A stretch of DNA of 64,000 nt from Sinotaia quadrata (GCA_028829895.1 CM054179.1:103559375-103623374), one strand, 5' to 3'. Positions 11,590 to 23,890 are shown, counted from the first letter of the stretch. Numbers and translations: made by a program. Notes: generated by a model not told the origin, from the sequence alone.

Positions 11590-13020
11590 TCTGTCAAGGT
11601 AATGATTTATATTCGCAAGTAACTCAGTTTTAATCCACTGACTTTGACATCATAACTTATTGCCCTTGATCGAGGATAGTTGCAGAGTGAAATGCCCTTG
11701 CGTACAGTCTTGAGTAAAATCAACAATAAGACAAGAACCTTTAATAAAACACACTCAGAAGAAATTCACCATCACGACCTCAAGGTTTGTCCCTCTGGCT
11801 TCCGGTCATTGTTCAAGATACCGCCAAATAACATTTCAGACTGTAACACTGACTCGCCACTGGGGGCGGCTTATCTAATTTCACAAAGTGGGCTGTGACG
11901 GAAGTGAATTCATGGTTTCCTTTGATCTAGTTTGCAATGCGTTGAAAATTTTATGTACCATTAATCTTCCCCGACCATTATAGTCAGGCAGTAAACCGTC
12001 AGTGCAGATCCAGTGCTCACTGAAGCGATTAGTACACCGTTCCAGACGACTGAGTAGGATTCGGTGAGTAATGCATGAACGAGTGCGCGTGCTTTCCTTT
12101 CCTATCCGCGAAATCAACGAATGTTGGTTGTAAGCGTTATGCAGCGCTACACCAATCAAACACATCGTTGTCGGGTAAGAGTGCTGCTGTTTCTTTCGAT
12201 GACTGCCTTATTTATTTTTTGTTTCAGGGGGAAATAGAAATGGAGGAGGTAAAAGAGATTGGGTGAAGCAAACATTGATGTAAGAAAAGAGTTGGTTCTT
12301 TATGGACACTCCTGCACTACTGGAAGCAATAACACAACGTTTGAGATTTTACATTCTTTATCCGACATTTGTGTCCCACACAATGATACAAAGTTAGAGT
12401 TCTTTTTTTACTTATCAGACAGTTTGCATACTACGCAGAAAAAAATATTCGTTGACACAGAATTAGAATGTTTACACTCTTTATAGGACATTTTGCTTAC
12501 AATACAGAAAAATATTAATTGACACATAATTAAAATATTTACACCCTTTATCAGACATTTGCCTCGCACACATACGGAGTAGCGAAAGACTTGCAGGCCA
12601 GTTTTTTTTCTTCGCACATGGTGCTATCGGTAACTGAAGCGCGAAAGACGATGATAGGTTTTCAGAAGGAAAAATTCTTTCTACAGAATCTCATCTGTCT
12701 TTTGTCTGATTTTAGTTTTGTCCTACTGCGCTGTGTTCAGTAACGTTTTGTTTTCATTTTCTTTATTTTCAAATCCTGGCTCGCCTTTCGTGTCATAAAT
12801 CTTGAATGTTTGTCACATCAGACGACAACCCAGTGTGCACACCAAACGGCTAATAAAAATCGATGTCGCCAGCCGCAGTGTAATGGCGTATTGCAGGTGT
12901 TCCTTCGCATTAATTTTTATTAATTTTGTTCTAAATTAATACTGATTCTCAGTCTAACAATTTTAGTAAACCTGTCCTTTGGACTGTGACAGTTTGAAAT
13001 TGATAGCTGTCCCTTACTTC
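11590..13020. other. No gene recognised; local tandem imperfect copies at 12350-12580
   Basis: Within 12350-12580 the pattern 'TTTACAxxCTTTAT..GACATTT' followed by a CAGAAAAATATT-type segment and 'TTGACACA.AATTA' occurs about three times with a spacing of 70-80 bp. Nothing else was recognised. Confidence 0.4.
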
Positions 13021-13047
13021 GTTTGCAAAACACGGTCTTACAGAGGG

Positions 13048-13235
13048 GTTTTTTACTGACATACACGCACGCACACACTCACACATACACACATGCACAC
13101 ATAAGTGCAAGCACGGCAACACTTACAGATTTATATTTCGTATGCATACACACACACATACACACACATATCTATCTATCCATCATTCCATCCATCCATC
13201 CATCCATCCATCCATCCATCCACCTATCTATCTAT
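13048..13235. repeat. CA-rich and (CATC)n simple-repeat tract
   Basis: Interrupted CA repeats from 13061 are followed by about nine CATC units and CTAT units. Confidence 0.85.
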
Positions 13236-14046
13236 CTCTGTGTGTGAATAGATAGATGATTGCGTGTTGTGTGTCCGTGTTTATGTGTGCGTATTTGTAT
13301 GTATGTGCATCCTGTTGCTAGGAAATCTTCAGCGTCAAATCTTCAATCGCATGTTTTTTTATTCGTTAGGCCTACTTTTTAACACTTTCTAGATCAACTT
13401 TAACACTTGCATTTCAGTGATATTAAAACTCTTTGGAGTTCTACTGTTTTTACTGATTTCAGTGATTTTAACTCTTTGGAATTCTACTGTTTTTACTGGT
13501 TTCATTGAAGTATGCGTGCCACTTTGTGTTCTTTATTATCACTTTCGTTTTAACGATTTCTTATTTTACATTTATTTCACTGACAGCTTCTTAATACTAC
13601 GCGAAAAGAACAATTAGTGCTTGAAATTAAAAGTAGATCTTCGATGTTATAGTCACTCCCGGGACTCGACACACCAGCACAATTCCATTAATACATCCCC
13701 TCCCCAATCCTGCTCTCTTCACACTGCCTGGTAGGAACACTCATGTATTTTGTTTGGGTGTGCTCTGATTGTCGCATTTGAAATATTCCATTGGTTCCCT
13801 CCAATCAGAAATCACTACGTAATATTGTGCACACTCCTGACTGTTGTTTGCTCAGTACTTTCAACCGACCATTCCCTTCACTCCACCACACTACTTGTTG
13901 CTCACAAGCTCAGGAAAATCAATGTCTGCTGACAGAGATGCAACAAGGTACTGTTCAGATTTGTTCTGTGTGAAAGCAGAATGATTCATCGTGCTAAAGT
14001 ATAAAAGTGCATTTATATTTCTTACGGTATCATCGAAAAGTAACCA

Positions 14047-14195
14047 GAGTAATGGGACAGCTAATGGCGTGATGAGAAATGGGACAGCTAATAGCGTGAT
14101 GAGTAATGGGACAGCTAATAGCATGGTGATAATGGGACAGCTAATGGCGTGATGAGTACTGGGACAGCTAATAGCGTGATGAGTAATGGTAGCAA
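14047..14195. repeat. 27-bp minisatellite, 5 copies
   Basis: GGGACAGCTAAT occurs five times with 26-28 bp spacing, followed by GGCGTGATGAG or AGCGTGATGAG. Confidence 0.95.
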
Positions 14196-14209
14196 TTTAA
14201 TCAGTAGTA

Positions 14210-15115
14210 GTTGTGGTAGAAGTCATGAACAGCAAGAGGGACTGCCACAGTGGGCAGTGTAATCACTTTCTTTGAACCCCCCTCCCCACAAAGAGGTGAG
14301 AGATAGAGGGACAAGAATTCTTCGTCGATTTCTTCTCACTGAGCGGGCACTGAAAAGCTTTTGAACGTGATTGGCGGCATCACACTGCCAGCGCTAGCTA
14401 GCCTAACACGCAAATTAGGCTGCAATCCTGACTTTGTTAATGGGATTTTTCTCGCTCAACTTTCAACCACTCCCTTTTACCTGATGACTGTGACCTTGGC
14501 GGCCAGAAGTGCAAACGCTTAGAGCACTGTCGAGAATAAATACTTAACTCTATTTATGGAGCTTATTTCACGATTGACAATGTAATATTCGGGCAGTTAC
14601 TGGTAATAAAGCAATAATGTTAAAAGTTTCTTGCTCTACCGCTACCTCATTTATGCTGTTGAATGGATGAAATCTAATGACTGCACGCTGTGCACAAAGG
14701 CACGCTCACATTGGTCACTAGAGAATTTGTTTCATGGAGACAGCATAACGCTCTTCGCGAGTCATTGGGCTACGTGAATTCAGGCAGCTTGCCTTGATTG
14801 TTTCAAAGTTAGGATGATTTTTTTTCTTCTAAATCTGCTCCTTTAAAATCTGTGGTTAGCATACCCCTTTCAAATTCAGATAAAATCTAATAAAGAGTCT
14901 AATGGCGACCTACATTTCATAATCCTAGACCACGCCAAGTAGGTTGAATGGATGGCGAGCAATGGAATTTGAAACACTGATAGGGAGAGTTTTCGACAAA
15001 CGGAAAACGCAGTTTGCGCAGAAGAAAAGGGTATTAGTGCAAGTCACGTTGACATGTCAGACAACTTGACGTTCCAACACACCCACCTCACCGCACTATC
15101 TGGCAGTAACCCCCC
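14210..15115. other. No gene recognised
   Basis: Mixed-composition DNA with no long open frame and no recognised repeat. Confidence 0.4.
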
Positions 15116-15122
15116 CCCCCAA

Positions 15123-15149
15123 CACACACACACACACACACACACACAC
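15123..15149. repeat. (CA)n preceded by a C run
   Basis: A run of C at 15111-15120 is followed by about 13 CA units. Confidence 0.9.
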
Positions 15150-15499
15150 CCATCTCCCCGTTCCCGCAATATCTCGCTAGCAGGACACATTTTTGAAGCC
15201 GTAAAACAGAGCCAAATGTCTAACTTTCGTTTTCTTTAGAGAGCTGGGACACGTTTTACCATTCAGCAACAGAAAGTCCAAAGACTACTACCTCTGCTTC
15301 TACTTCTTCTACTACTGTTGCTGCTATTATAATTATGGCTGCAAAACTCAACATTTACTAGCTAGTGTTGAGTGAAGGGTCTGAAAAAAGAATTCAAATG
15401 ACCAAGACAGCTTGAACCTGCGTTCGAAGACGTAGCGACCATTGGGCTCCCCGAAAAATAAGTGAAAACAGTAAATAGTCAGCTATCATCTCTCAGGTA

Positions 15500-15712
15500 A
15501 TATGACAGCAACAACGTCAGCAGTACCAACAGCAATGACAACATTAAATGCAGCAACAGAAGCAAAGCAATAGCAGCCACTAATAGTTTTGCAACAGCAT
15601 CAACAATAGCAAATATCAACAGCAATGATATCAAGAGCAGCTAAAGCAGCACTGTTAACATCAAGAACAACAACAGAAACGATAGGAACAACAGCAACAA
15701 CAAAAACATTTA
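15500..15712. repeat. Cryptic (CAA/CAG)n trinucleotide region
   Basis: Plus strand dense in CAACA and CAGCA triplets interrupted by other triplets. It is not an exact microsatellite. No uninterrupted reading frame covers it, so it is unlikely to be a polyglutamine exon. Confidence 0.7.
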
Positions 15713-16394
15713 TTCCCCCCTTTGTCCAAACATCAGAAAATTGTTTTCTTTGAAAAAGCGTAGCTGTTATTTATTCACTATATATCAGTCTACTCTGTCT
15801 GTCTTACCTATCTGTGTGTGTATGTGTGAAACTGCAAATGATATAATTAGTTTTATTAATTATTTTCTACTCAAATTAAATGAAAATTTCTTTCTTCATG
15901 AGATACATTGTATAATAAATATAATGGTATACACTTTAGTTGCAATGTGGCGATAATCTGTCTGCAGTAAGGTTTATTGGACGGCTCAATTATTAGGCGT
16001 CACTTGAGGCGACAGATGTGTGTTAAGCTATTCTTTTGCTGAAGTGCTCTCAGCGCATCCGTTTAGGAACTTCTAAAAAGTAACTAGACATGCATGACCG
16101 AGCCTATTTTGTCTGCAGGTCATCGGCTGTCCACTTTGGCACCTGTCTAAATCGAGACCTTGAGATTTCTAATGGGGACTTGGCATAGGTGATTGAACCT
16201 TTATCAACTGCAGGTCCTCGACTGACCGCTTGACCTTCTATGTAATAATGAGTACCGTTAGGTGGAGGACTCATGCAAACTCTGACAATAACTTCATACC
16301 TTAGAAAATAATAACAGGGTTCTTGGACCATGAGGTATACGATCCCTCACAGTCTTTGAATTCAGGAAACTATCATGATTCCATCAGCTTCACT

Positions 16395-16970
16395 GCAAAT
16401 TGTGAGTAAATAGTGTGAGAGAGAGAACACAAATTTTTGAATAAACAGGGTGAGAGACAGCACGCAAATTGTGGACAAATACTGTAGAGACATACGCAAA
16501 CTGTGAGTAAACAGGGTGAGAGAAGCCATGTAAATTGTGAGTAAATAGGATGAGAGAGAGCACACAAATTGTGAGTAAATAGGGTGAGAAAGAGCACGCA
16601 AATTGTGAGTAAATAGGGTGAGAAAGAGCACACAAATTGTGAGTAAATAGGGTGAGAGACACCAGGAAATTGGAGTAAACGGTGGGAGACACCAGGAAAT
16701 TGTGAGTAAATAAGGTAGGAGACACCAATCAAATTTTGAGTAAATAGGGTAGGTGACACCAGGAAGTTGTTGAGTATTAAGTGTGAGACACCACACAAAC
16801 TGTTGAGTAAATAGAGTGAGAGACACCATGCACATTGTTGAGTAAATAATGTGGGAGACATCCGGCAAATTGTGGGCAAATAGTTTGGGAGACACCACGC
16901 AAATTGTGAGTAAAATGTGTCAGAGACAGCACACAAATTGTGAGTAAACAGGGTGAGAGACACCAAGCAA
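16395..16970. repeat. 34-bp minisatellite, about 17 copies
   Basis: The unit is AAATTGTGAGTAAATAGGGT plus GAGAGA..CACACGC, with a period of 34 bp (for example starts at 16566, 16600, 16634). Because 34 is not a multiple of three and the unit lacks stops on the minus strand, all three minus frames stay open for up to about 197 codons. These are repeat artefacts and not genes. Confidence 0.97.
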
Positions 16971-16982
16971 AAATAAATAAAA

Positions 16983-17221
16983 GATGGACTTTTATTACCA
17001 CTCTAGTAAGAAGTTTCCACCTGCAGAGGTATTGTGTGACAGTAAAACGTCTGTCTTATTATTGTGGAAGGGATACGACTTTTATTACACTCATATAATC
17101 CGCTAAGTGAGAGACGAGTGGTGTCCCCTCGGAGAATTATTAATAAACATAAATTAAGATTTCTCTATCACTTGTAATTTGTTACGGATGATAATAATAA
17201 TAATCATAACCAGTCACAAAG
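16983..17221 (+). repeat. Dispersed repeat family X, copy 1 (plus orientation)
   Basis: Closely similar over about 240 bp to the reverse complement of 46201-46441. Shared landmarks include AGTAAGAAGTTTCCACCT, GACAGTAAAAC.TCTGTCTTA, CCGCTAAG and ATTATTAATAAACATAAATT. Its left edge abuts the 34-bp minisatellite. The class of element is unknown. Confidence 0.85.
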
Positions 17222-17512
17222 AGGTGTTGCATTTCTTTCTTTCTTTCTTTCTTTATTTATTTATTTACCATGGAAATCGTGGATTTTCCAGTCAAATCTT
17301 TATTTAGAGTTCCACATGTTGGAGGCGCACTTGGCGGCTCATCTAATGTTCTCAAATCGACGAGACAAACTACGTCTACCAAAGCTAGATTCCTGTCCGC
17401 TGTTCGCTTTTGCTGATTTCTGAAATGGTTACGCAAACCATGAGCAATCTTACTGAAACCAGAAATACTATATATATCTTTGGTTTCAATTCCGAGAACC
17501 TGTGTGTCGGCA

Positions 17513-17554
17513 TTTGCTGCACGTGCAGCAAAAATACATACTGCCTATAAAAGG
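17513..17554 (+). promoter_or_regulatory. Candidate core promoter: E-box palindrome plus TATA box
   Basis: A perfect 20-bp palindrome, TTTGCTGCACGTGCAGCAAA (17513-17532), is centred on the E-box CACGTG. It lies 13 bp upstream of a consensus TATA box, TATAAAAGG (17546-17554). A start site would be expected near 17575-17585, where ATGGTATCAG is followed directly by GTAATT, which resembles a splice donor. There is no gene I can attach it to, so this may be chance. Confidence 0.25.
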
Positions 17555-17559
17555 AAATG

Positions 17560-18460
17560 TCTTTCTTCTATTCAATGGTATCAGGTAATTATAATCAAAG
17601 AATTTACCAATTAATTTTTTCCAGAATATCCAGCTGTAATCACAATGCCTGTCTCATGCCCAAGGAAAATCGGAGGATTATTTTCCCTTGTTTATTTCCT
17701 GTAGGAGAGTGATACTTAATTAGCATGTACTGACTGTGACTGTTTGTTTAGTCTCTGACAAAGTCCCCAAAAGATGACACCATCCAAACCACCCAAAATT
17801 ACCCTATTCAGTTTGCTGGACGTACAGTGAACAAAACCTAATGACCACAACCACAATCGCAAACGACCACAGTGTTGACTTTCAGACAGTCACATTGGTC
17901 CTGGCACAGGCAAGGTCCACACTGGTCGACAATGACCTAACCTGGGTGCGCGGCTTGTTGACGCTTGTCATTAGGGCGTAAGAGAGCCCTGGGGGAAGCA
18001 AACTTTGGATTCCTAAGCTCCGGATAACGCGAGTCCTTATTACAGTTGAAGCGTTCAGCCATGCTATTAACCGCCCTAGCACAAGAAGGGGGAGACCGTT
18101 GTCAGGCAAACACAAAGTCCACACCTAGGTTGTGTAGCACGATCACGATCCGTTGTGTCACTAAAACGGTAATCTTGTTTTAGTAGTCCTCACCCATACC
18201 CCGAAAAAACTAAAAATAACCATTTCTTCTTCACTTACCATCACTCTGGTTGGTCTTTCACTGGGTTTGAACAGGACTGAATTCCTGAGTTTGCTTGCAC
18301 AATGGTGACTTATGCTTATCCCATCTATGTTAATTACTCAGTGCCTATTTGAACAATTAATTTCAGTTGTGCAGAGTTAGGAAACGTGATCTTGATGGGC
18401 AAAGATCAATGCATTGCGTGTACAATGTTTACAGCAGCAACACAACCACGTCCTGACTGT
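17560..18460. other. No gene recognised; possible SINE remnant at 17940-18100
   Basis: The segment 17940-18100 is GC-richer, and on its minus strand has a TAGCATGGCTGAAC-type string that weakly resembles a pol III A box. A convincing B box is absent. Confidence 0.25.
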
Positions 18461-18465
18461 GTCCA

Positions 18466-18840
18466 TGATGCTTACAGTGACTGTCACGTCATGAGTCCTG
18501 TGTGCATGATGTTTACAGTGACTGTCACGTCATGAGTCCTGTTTGCATGATGTTTACAGTGACTGTCACGTCACGAGTCCTGTTTGCATGATGTTTCTGC
18601 AACAAACATTTATGTCACGAGTCCTGTTTGCATGATGTTTACAGTGACTGTCACGTCACGAGTCCTGTTTGCATGATGTTTACAGTGACTGTCACGTCAC
18701 GAGTCCTGTTTGCATGATGTTTCTGCAACAAACATTTATGTCACGAGTCCTGTTTGCATGATGTTTCTGCAACAAACATTTATGTCACGAGTCCTGTGTG
18801 CATGATGTTTACAACCACGCCACGAGTCATGCGTGCGTGA
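18466..18840. repeat. Two-type minisatellite (41-bp and 44-bp units), about 9 copies
   Basis: Every unit starts GCATGATGTTT and ends CACGAGTCCTGTTT. Type A (41 bp) has TACAGTGACTGTCACGT in the middle and type B (44 bp) has CTGCAACAAACATTTATGT. The order along the strand is A-A-A-B-A-A-B-B, followed by diverged units. Confidence 0.95.
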
Positions 18841-18849
18841 TTTATACAG

Positions 18850-19560
18850 CAACAAACAACCACGTGACGAATTTTGTACTTACGATGTTTACAGCTACAA
18901 ACAACAATGCCCCCAGTCCTGCTCGCATGATGGTTATAGAGGCATACGCCCGCATCCTCTTTGCATGATGTTGACAGCGATAATTTGTGTGTTTGGTATT
19001 TATTGTGGTGTTGTAATATAAAACTTCCAACACTGCATGTTTGGCTCTAACATTCTGTTGTGTGCATTTAGGAATAAAGTTTCACCTTGTGGATGGTGCC
19101 TTTGATGTCAATATTTCCTCTCTGCCCTAACCAGTTTTCTTCGCTGGTGAAGGGTCTCATATGCATGTGTAAACAAAGTCACTTGCCAGTTGACAGAGCT
19201 GAGCATGTATACCTTCTGTTTAGCCTTGGTCTGCCCAGTACTGTCCCATAACAGAACTAAAAAAATGTATGAACATGTTGGATCTTTCTAGAACTGGTAC
19301 TTAGAATTCCTATATAATATTAAACAGATTTGGGTGTTGCCAACTATAAGACAGGATTAAGTACAGTCTATCTTTATCAACTGTATTTAATATAGATAGC
19401 GCTGTTTAATTTTACCGCAAGGTAAGACCAGACACTCTATTTTCTTTCATTGGAGTAATTTAAAACCATTTTTAAAGTTGTGAGTGACCATCTCTTTTCT
19501 AATTAACAATCGGAAAATTATTCTTTTAAACTCTATCTACTTGCTCAACCCCCGTCCTCC
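18850..19560. other. No gene recognised
   Basis: AT-rich sequence with no recognised repeat and only short open frames on both strands. Confidence 0.4.
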
Positions 19561-19566
19561 TCACTG

Positions 19567-20030
19567 TTGTTGTTGTTGTTGGCGTTGGTGTCGTGGCTGT
19601 CAACGGTGTCCGTTGGGATGAGAGAAGGCGAGCGTAAGGGTGGTTGAGCAATAATTGAATCGTGTCTGCAATGGGGTGGTTAAAGTAACCCGACTGAATA
19701 AACTGCTGCTGACTGGGCCGCCATTGTTGTTGATGTTGTCGGCGGTAGTTTTTCTGATGTTGTTGTGGCTGTTGTTGCTGGCTGTTGTTGTCTCTGTTGT
19801 TTTCTGACGTGTGTAGTTGGCGTCGTCTTTTTCTTTTGTTGATCTGTTATGTTATCGTTGTAGCCTGGCGTTCTTTTGTTGTGTTTGTTGGTGTTGGTGT
19901 TGATGCTGCTCGTGGTGGCGTGGCTGGCAAGGGTGAGAGCAGTGGTGCATTTGGTATCCTGGTGAGCTCTTCCAGAGCGGTGTCAACTTCTGTCTCTGTG
20001 TCGGTTAACTCGACATCGTTGGCCTTTTGA
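19567..20030. repeat. Cryptic (GTT/GTC)n trinucleotide region
   Basis: A plus strand rich in TTG, GTT and GTC triplets, starting with six GTT units. The open frame at 19785-20030 is a low-complexity product of this bias and I do not regard it as a gene. Confidence 0.7.
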
Positions 20031-20545
20031 CTCTGTGGAGCCCGACTGAATGCTTGTGTTTCTTTGATTTTTCTTTTTGTCTTCTTTTGTTGTGATCGTT
20101 GCTTGTACTTTTTTCTCGCTGATTGCAGTGATTGGGGTTACTTGCCAAATTATTTTGTCTTCTTTATTTTATTAAACAATTTTTCTGTAAAACACAAACA
20201 CAACAGCAACTTATTTCATAAATATAAAATTCCAATATTTACAATATGATTGTGGCTAAATATGTTTCCAAGAGATGTCTATTCAATTATGTTTAGCACT
20301 ACGTAACTCTATGAATTTTTGTTCTCTGATATCAATGAAGCATTCTCTAATTAGCTCAACAAGCAAAGCATGAATATTTTTCAGTTAAATCGATTTAATA
20401 ATATCCACTTTCAACTTTGCTGCTTCAAAGGAAAGATTAATTGTAAGTCGTTGTATATATCCGTCAGATATAAAGCACACTGCCTGAACATTAAACCGAA
20501 AACATGGATCGAAACAAGAAAATTATTCAGACAGACAGAAGACAA

Positions 20546-20548
<3 letters not shown>

Positions 20549-20643
<95 letters not shown>
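20549..20643. repeat. (GATA)n microsatellite
   Basis: About 23 uninterrupted GATA (TAGA) units. Confidence 0.98.
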
Positions 20644-21028
20644 GTTCATACGTAGCCTTATAAAAAATATATGAACAATGTCAGTGGGCCTTGTGATGAA
20701 CAAGAAACCGACTTCTCACCGAATTTAATAGGTAAAGTTAAATCAGATAACACTGAATTTGTTTTGTAAATATTCCACTTCTACCGCCCAATGCAAACAC
20801 TTCAGCGCTGGGATGTGCTCCTGGTGAGTGAATAATTTCGCCTCGTCAAAGACTGGTGTTCACATTAGCAATGGAATGTGCTGAATTTTGGTTTTCTATA
20901 GCAAGGAGCTGACTTGGGATTCTGTCTGTTATGGAGACAGGGAGAATCCAGAAAGAAAACTCCAGTCTTGCTCACGAGTACAGTTTAGTAAATGATGTTA
21001 TGCTAGTGACTTGGTTAAATACTCAAGG

Positions 21029-21029
<1 letters not shown>

Positions 21030-21086
<57 letters not shown>
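21030..21086. repeat. (CA)n microsatellite
   Basis: About 28 CA units. Confidence 0.97.
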
Positions 21087-21092
<6 letters not shown>

Positions 21093-21222
21093 TGAAAATA
21101 ATTAAAAAGAAATATGTCAAGAAGAAAATCCCAAATGATGAATAGTTATATAATGTCTGATAACTAGGGCATAAATACAATGCCAGGAGGTTTTGGACTT
21201 GGATTAGTTCAGGATTTACTTT

Positions 21223-21223
21223 C

Positions 21224-21255
<32 letters not shown>

Positions 21256-21257
21256 TG
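21223..21257. repeat. (CTTT)n microsatellite
   Basis: About eight CTTT units. Confidence 0.9.
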
Positions 21258-21451
21258 AGCCTTTCTTTGGTCAAGATTTTCTTTGTCAGGTTTTGTCTCT
21301 CTATTTATCCCGCTATTATCGAGCAATTTGCACATAATTCCCTGCAGAGTAAATATCGTAGAAAAAAACAAACTCTCAATTTTGACTTTGACTATCTTTT
21401 GCTTCAATACTCACCTCCCACACCAGACAGCTCACTCTTGTCCCAATACTT

Positions 21452-21740
21452 ACGTGCCCAAGAAATGGTCCATGTACTCGTCTCAGTATCAGGAAATCTT
21501 GTCCCAATCAATGCGTGCCCAAGAAATGGTCCATGTACTCGTCTCAGTATCAGGAAATCTTGTCCCAATCAATGCGTGCACAAGAAATGGTCCATGTACT
21601 CGTTTCAGTATCAGGAAATCTTGTCCCAATCATTGCGTGCCCAAGAAATGGTCCATGTACTCGTCTCAGTATCAGGAAATCTTGTCCCAGTCATTGCGTG
21701 CCCAAGAAATGGTCCATGTACTTGTCTCAGTATAAGGAAC
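21452..21740. repeat. 61-bp minisatellite, 5 copies
   Basis: Units start CGTGCCCAAGAAATGGTCCA, with period 61 (21453, 21514, 21575, 21636, 21697). The period shifts frame each time and all three plus frames stay open, so the long plus-strand open frames here (up to 248 codons) are repeat artefacts. Confidence 0.97.
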
Positions 21741-21929
21741 TATTTGTCTCGCATACCCTATTTCACAAATCTGCTGCACCTGAATAAGCTGTTTTTCAGG
21801 TATCTTCAGTCCTTATTTGGGTCCTGCTTCAACTATTTCTCTTTCTTAAACTGTATGTATCTAATTTGTAGATTTTCAGATATCTTCGTCTTAGTTGTCT
21901 TTCCCTATCGCTATCTCTTTCTCTAAAAG

Positions 21930-23215
21930 ACACATAGCCAAACAAAATGTTTTGAAACATTTACGTGTCTCTTCATGCTAGTCCAGTTCAAGTTTCTCCG
22001 GCTTTTCATGCTTTATCTGCAGTGTTTGAGTTATCGTTTGTATCATAAAAATAAAACCAAAATATAAACGTGTTTCCTGCTTGAACTGTCAATTCATTTA
22101 TGTGATTTTTTTAAATTTTGTTTTGTTTTGGGGGAGGGGAGTTGTTTTTCTGAATGTGCTTGTCAAGCTCTTGCTTACTTGTTGTGTGTTCATAACTTTA
22201 CTTGACTAATTTAACTTATAAAAATATGCAATTACATAAATGTAAACACAGGGGATGCATATATTTCAAAAGTTAAGTTTGAAGTGAGTCCACTATTCAC
22301 CTACGGCTTAATTTACACAAACCAGATAGTGAGCAAATGCCTGAGTTATCCCGCATTCTATCACCTATGAATAAAATGTTGCTATGTATGTGAAAGGTCA
22401 CTAGGTATACTAAAAGAATATTTTTTAAAAAATCAGAATAGAAAGATAATCTCATCATGTTGGTGTCATTGTGCGCGCCTGCGCAATCAATGTGAACTAC
22501 TTTGTATACCTTGCGACCCAACGGCTGAATGTTGCACAGAGTTAAGAAGAGATTTTTTTTTAAAAATTGCGTTTACTAAAAACATCTGGATTAAAGATTA
22601 CTTAACAGAAAGTATTGAGAGTAGGGCGGGCAGGAGTTAATTTGAGAGAGAAACGTGTGGTGGTAAAAGGGTTGTCGTTTCGTTTGTGAAGGTTACAAAG
22701 TCAGTTACTAAGTGTTGGTCGGTGACAGTCACAATACTGTGCAGTGTCCAGAGAAGTAACATTACTCATAAGGATTCTCTACATAGTATTGTTGCAATAG
22801 TTGTTGTTGAGGTAACGGTTTTTGGTGGTGATGGTGTGTGCATGTGTGCACGCGCTTGCGTGTATATTTATAAAATTTTGAGAAAATATTTTTTAAAAAA
22901 ATATTTCATTTGTATCATGTCCTAAGTTTAATTAGCATTGAAGTTTTATGTCATTGTCGCTAATTTGCCTTGGTTTTAAATCTTTCTTTCCCAAAAAGAT
23001 TAAAAAATATATAGTTTTATAGTTTTTCGTCGGTTTTAATCCATGCTCTTTGATCGACGTTTCGTTCTGCATTGCTTTCATTTCTAATATTGCTTTATTA
23101 AGAGATCAGAAAGCTTTAAATGAATACCTGTTTTTGATAATTACTGATTTAACATCTCTCACTCCTCTCTCAGCCATTAATTTTTAAATAAAACTTTCAT
23201 TCCACTCCTTAAACA
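21930..23215. other. No gene recognised
   Basis: AT-rich single-copy-looking sequence. It contains short alternating TG/CG tracts near 22840-22860 and no repeat longer than that. Confidence 0.4.
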
Positions 23216-23221
23216 TCTGAC

Positions 23222-23552
23222 CCGGCAAATTTTAATATTATATCTTTCTTTCTCGTCTTGTCCGGCAATTTTTATATTACATCTTTCTTTTTCGTCTTGC
23301 CCGGCAATTTTTATATTACATCTTTCTTTCTGAATCTTGCTCGGGAATTTTTATATTACATCCTTCTTTCTCGTCTTGCCCGGCAATTTGTATATTACAT
23401 CCTTCTTTCTCGTCTTGCCCGGCAATTTTTATATTATATCCTTCTTTCTCGTCTTGCCCGGCAATTTTTATATTACATCCTTCTTTCTCGTCTTGCCCGG
23501 CAATTTTTATATTACATCCTTCTTTCTCGTCTTGCCCATTAAGTTTTAAATT
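23222..23552. repeat. 39-bp minisatellite, 8 copies
   Basis: The unit is TGCCCGGCAATTTTTATATT plus ACATCCTTCTTTCTCGTCT. The period is 13 codons, so both strands stay open; the frames are not genes. Confidence 0.97.
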
Positions 23553-23676
23553 ACAGCTTTCTCTCTGGTGGAAAGTTGACGAACTTTGCTGACAAGAATC
23601 AACATCTAGATATTTACATATATAATAACAGTAATATGTGATTTGCATTTTGATCAGTTTTCCGTTTCCTAAACAG

Positions 23677-23890
23677 TCTGGAGAGTCTGAAGACAGCCGT
23701 CCTATTCTTACAGAGAGTCTGAAGACAACCGTCCTATTCTTACAGAGAGTCTGAAGACAGCCGTCCTATTCTTACAGAGAGTCTGAAGACAGCCGTCTTT
23801 TTCTGACAGAGAGTCTGAAGACAGCCGTCCTATTCTGACAGAGTCTGAAGACAGCCGTCCTATTCTGACAGAGAGTCTGAAGACAGCCAG
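23677..23890. repeat. 32-bp minisatellite, about 7 copies
   Basis: GAGAGTCTGAAGACAGCCGT is followed by CCTATTCTTACA or TCTGACA; two units are 28 bp. It starts only about 125 bp after the 39-bp array. Confidence 0.95.

Noticed and set aside
16362..17001. Minus-strand frames up to 197 codons rich in repeated FTHNLCALSHPIYSQ-like residues
   Set aside because: They lie wholly inside the 34-bp minisatellite and all three frames are open, so they reflect a stop-free unit and not a protein.
17940..18100. tRNA gene or tRNA-derived SINE on the minus strand
   Set aside because: Only a weak A-box-like string is present; no B box or cloverleaf could be drawn.
21180..21926. Plus-strand frame of 248 codons
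   Set aside because: It runs through a CTTT microsatellite and the 61-bp minisatellite; two other frames are equally open across the array.
23258..23648. Frames on both strands with a 13-residue repeat
   Set aside because: The 39-bp minisatellite is open on both strands because the period is a multiple of three.
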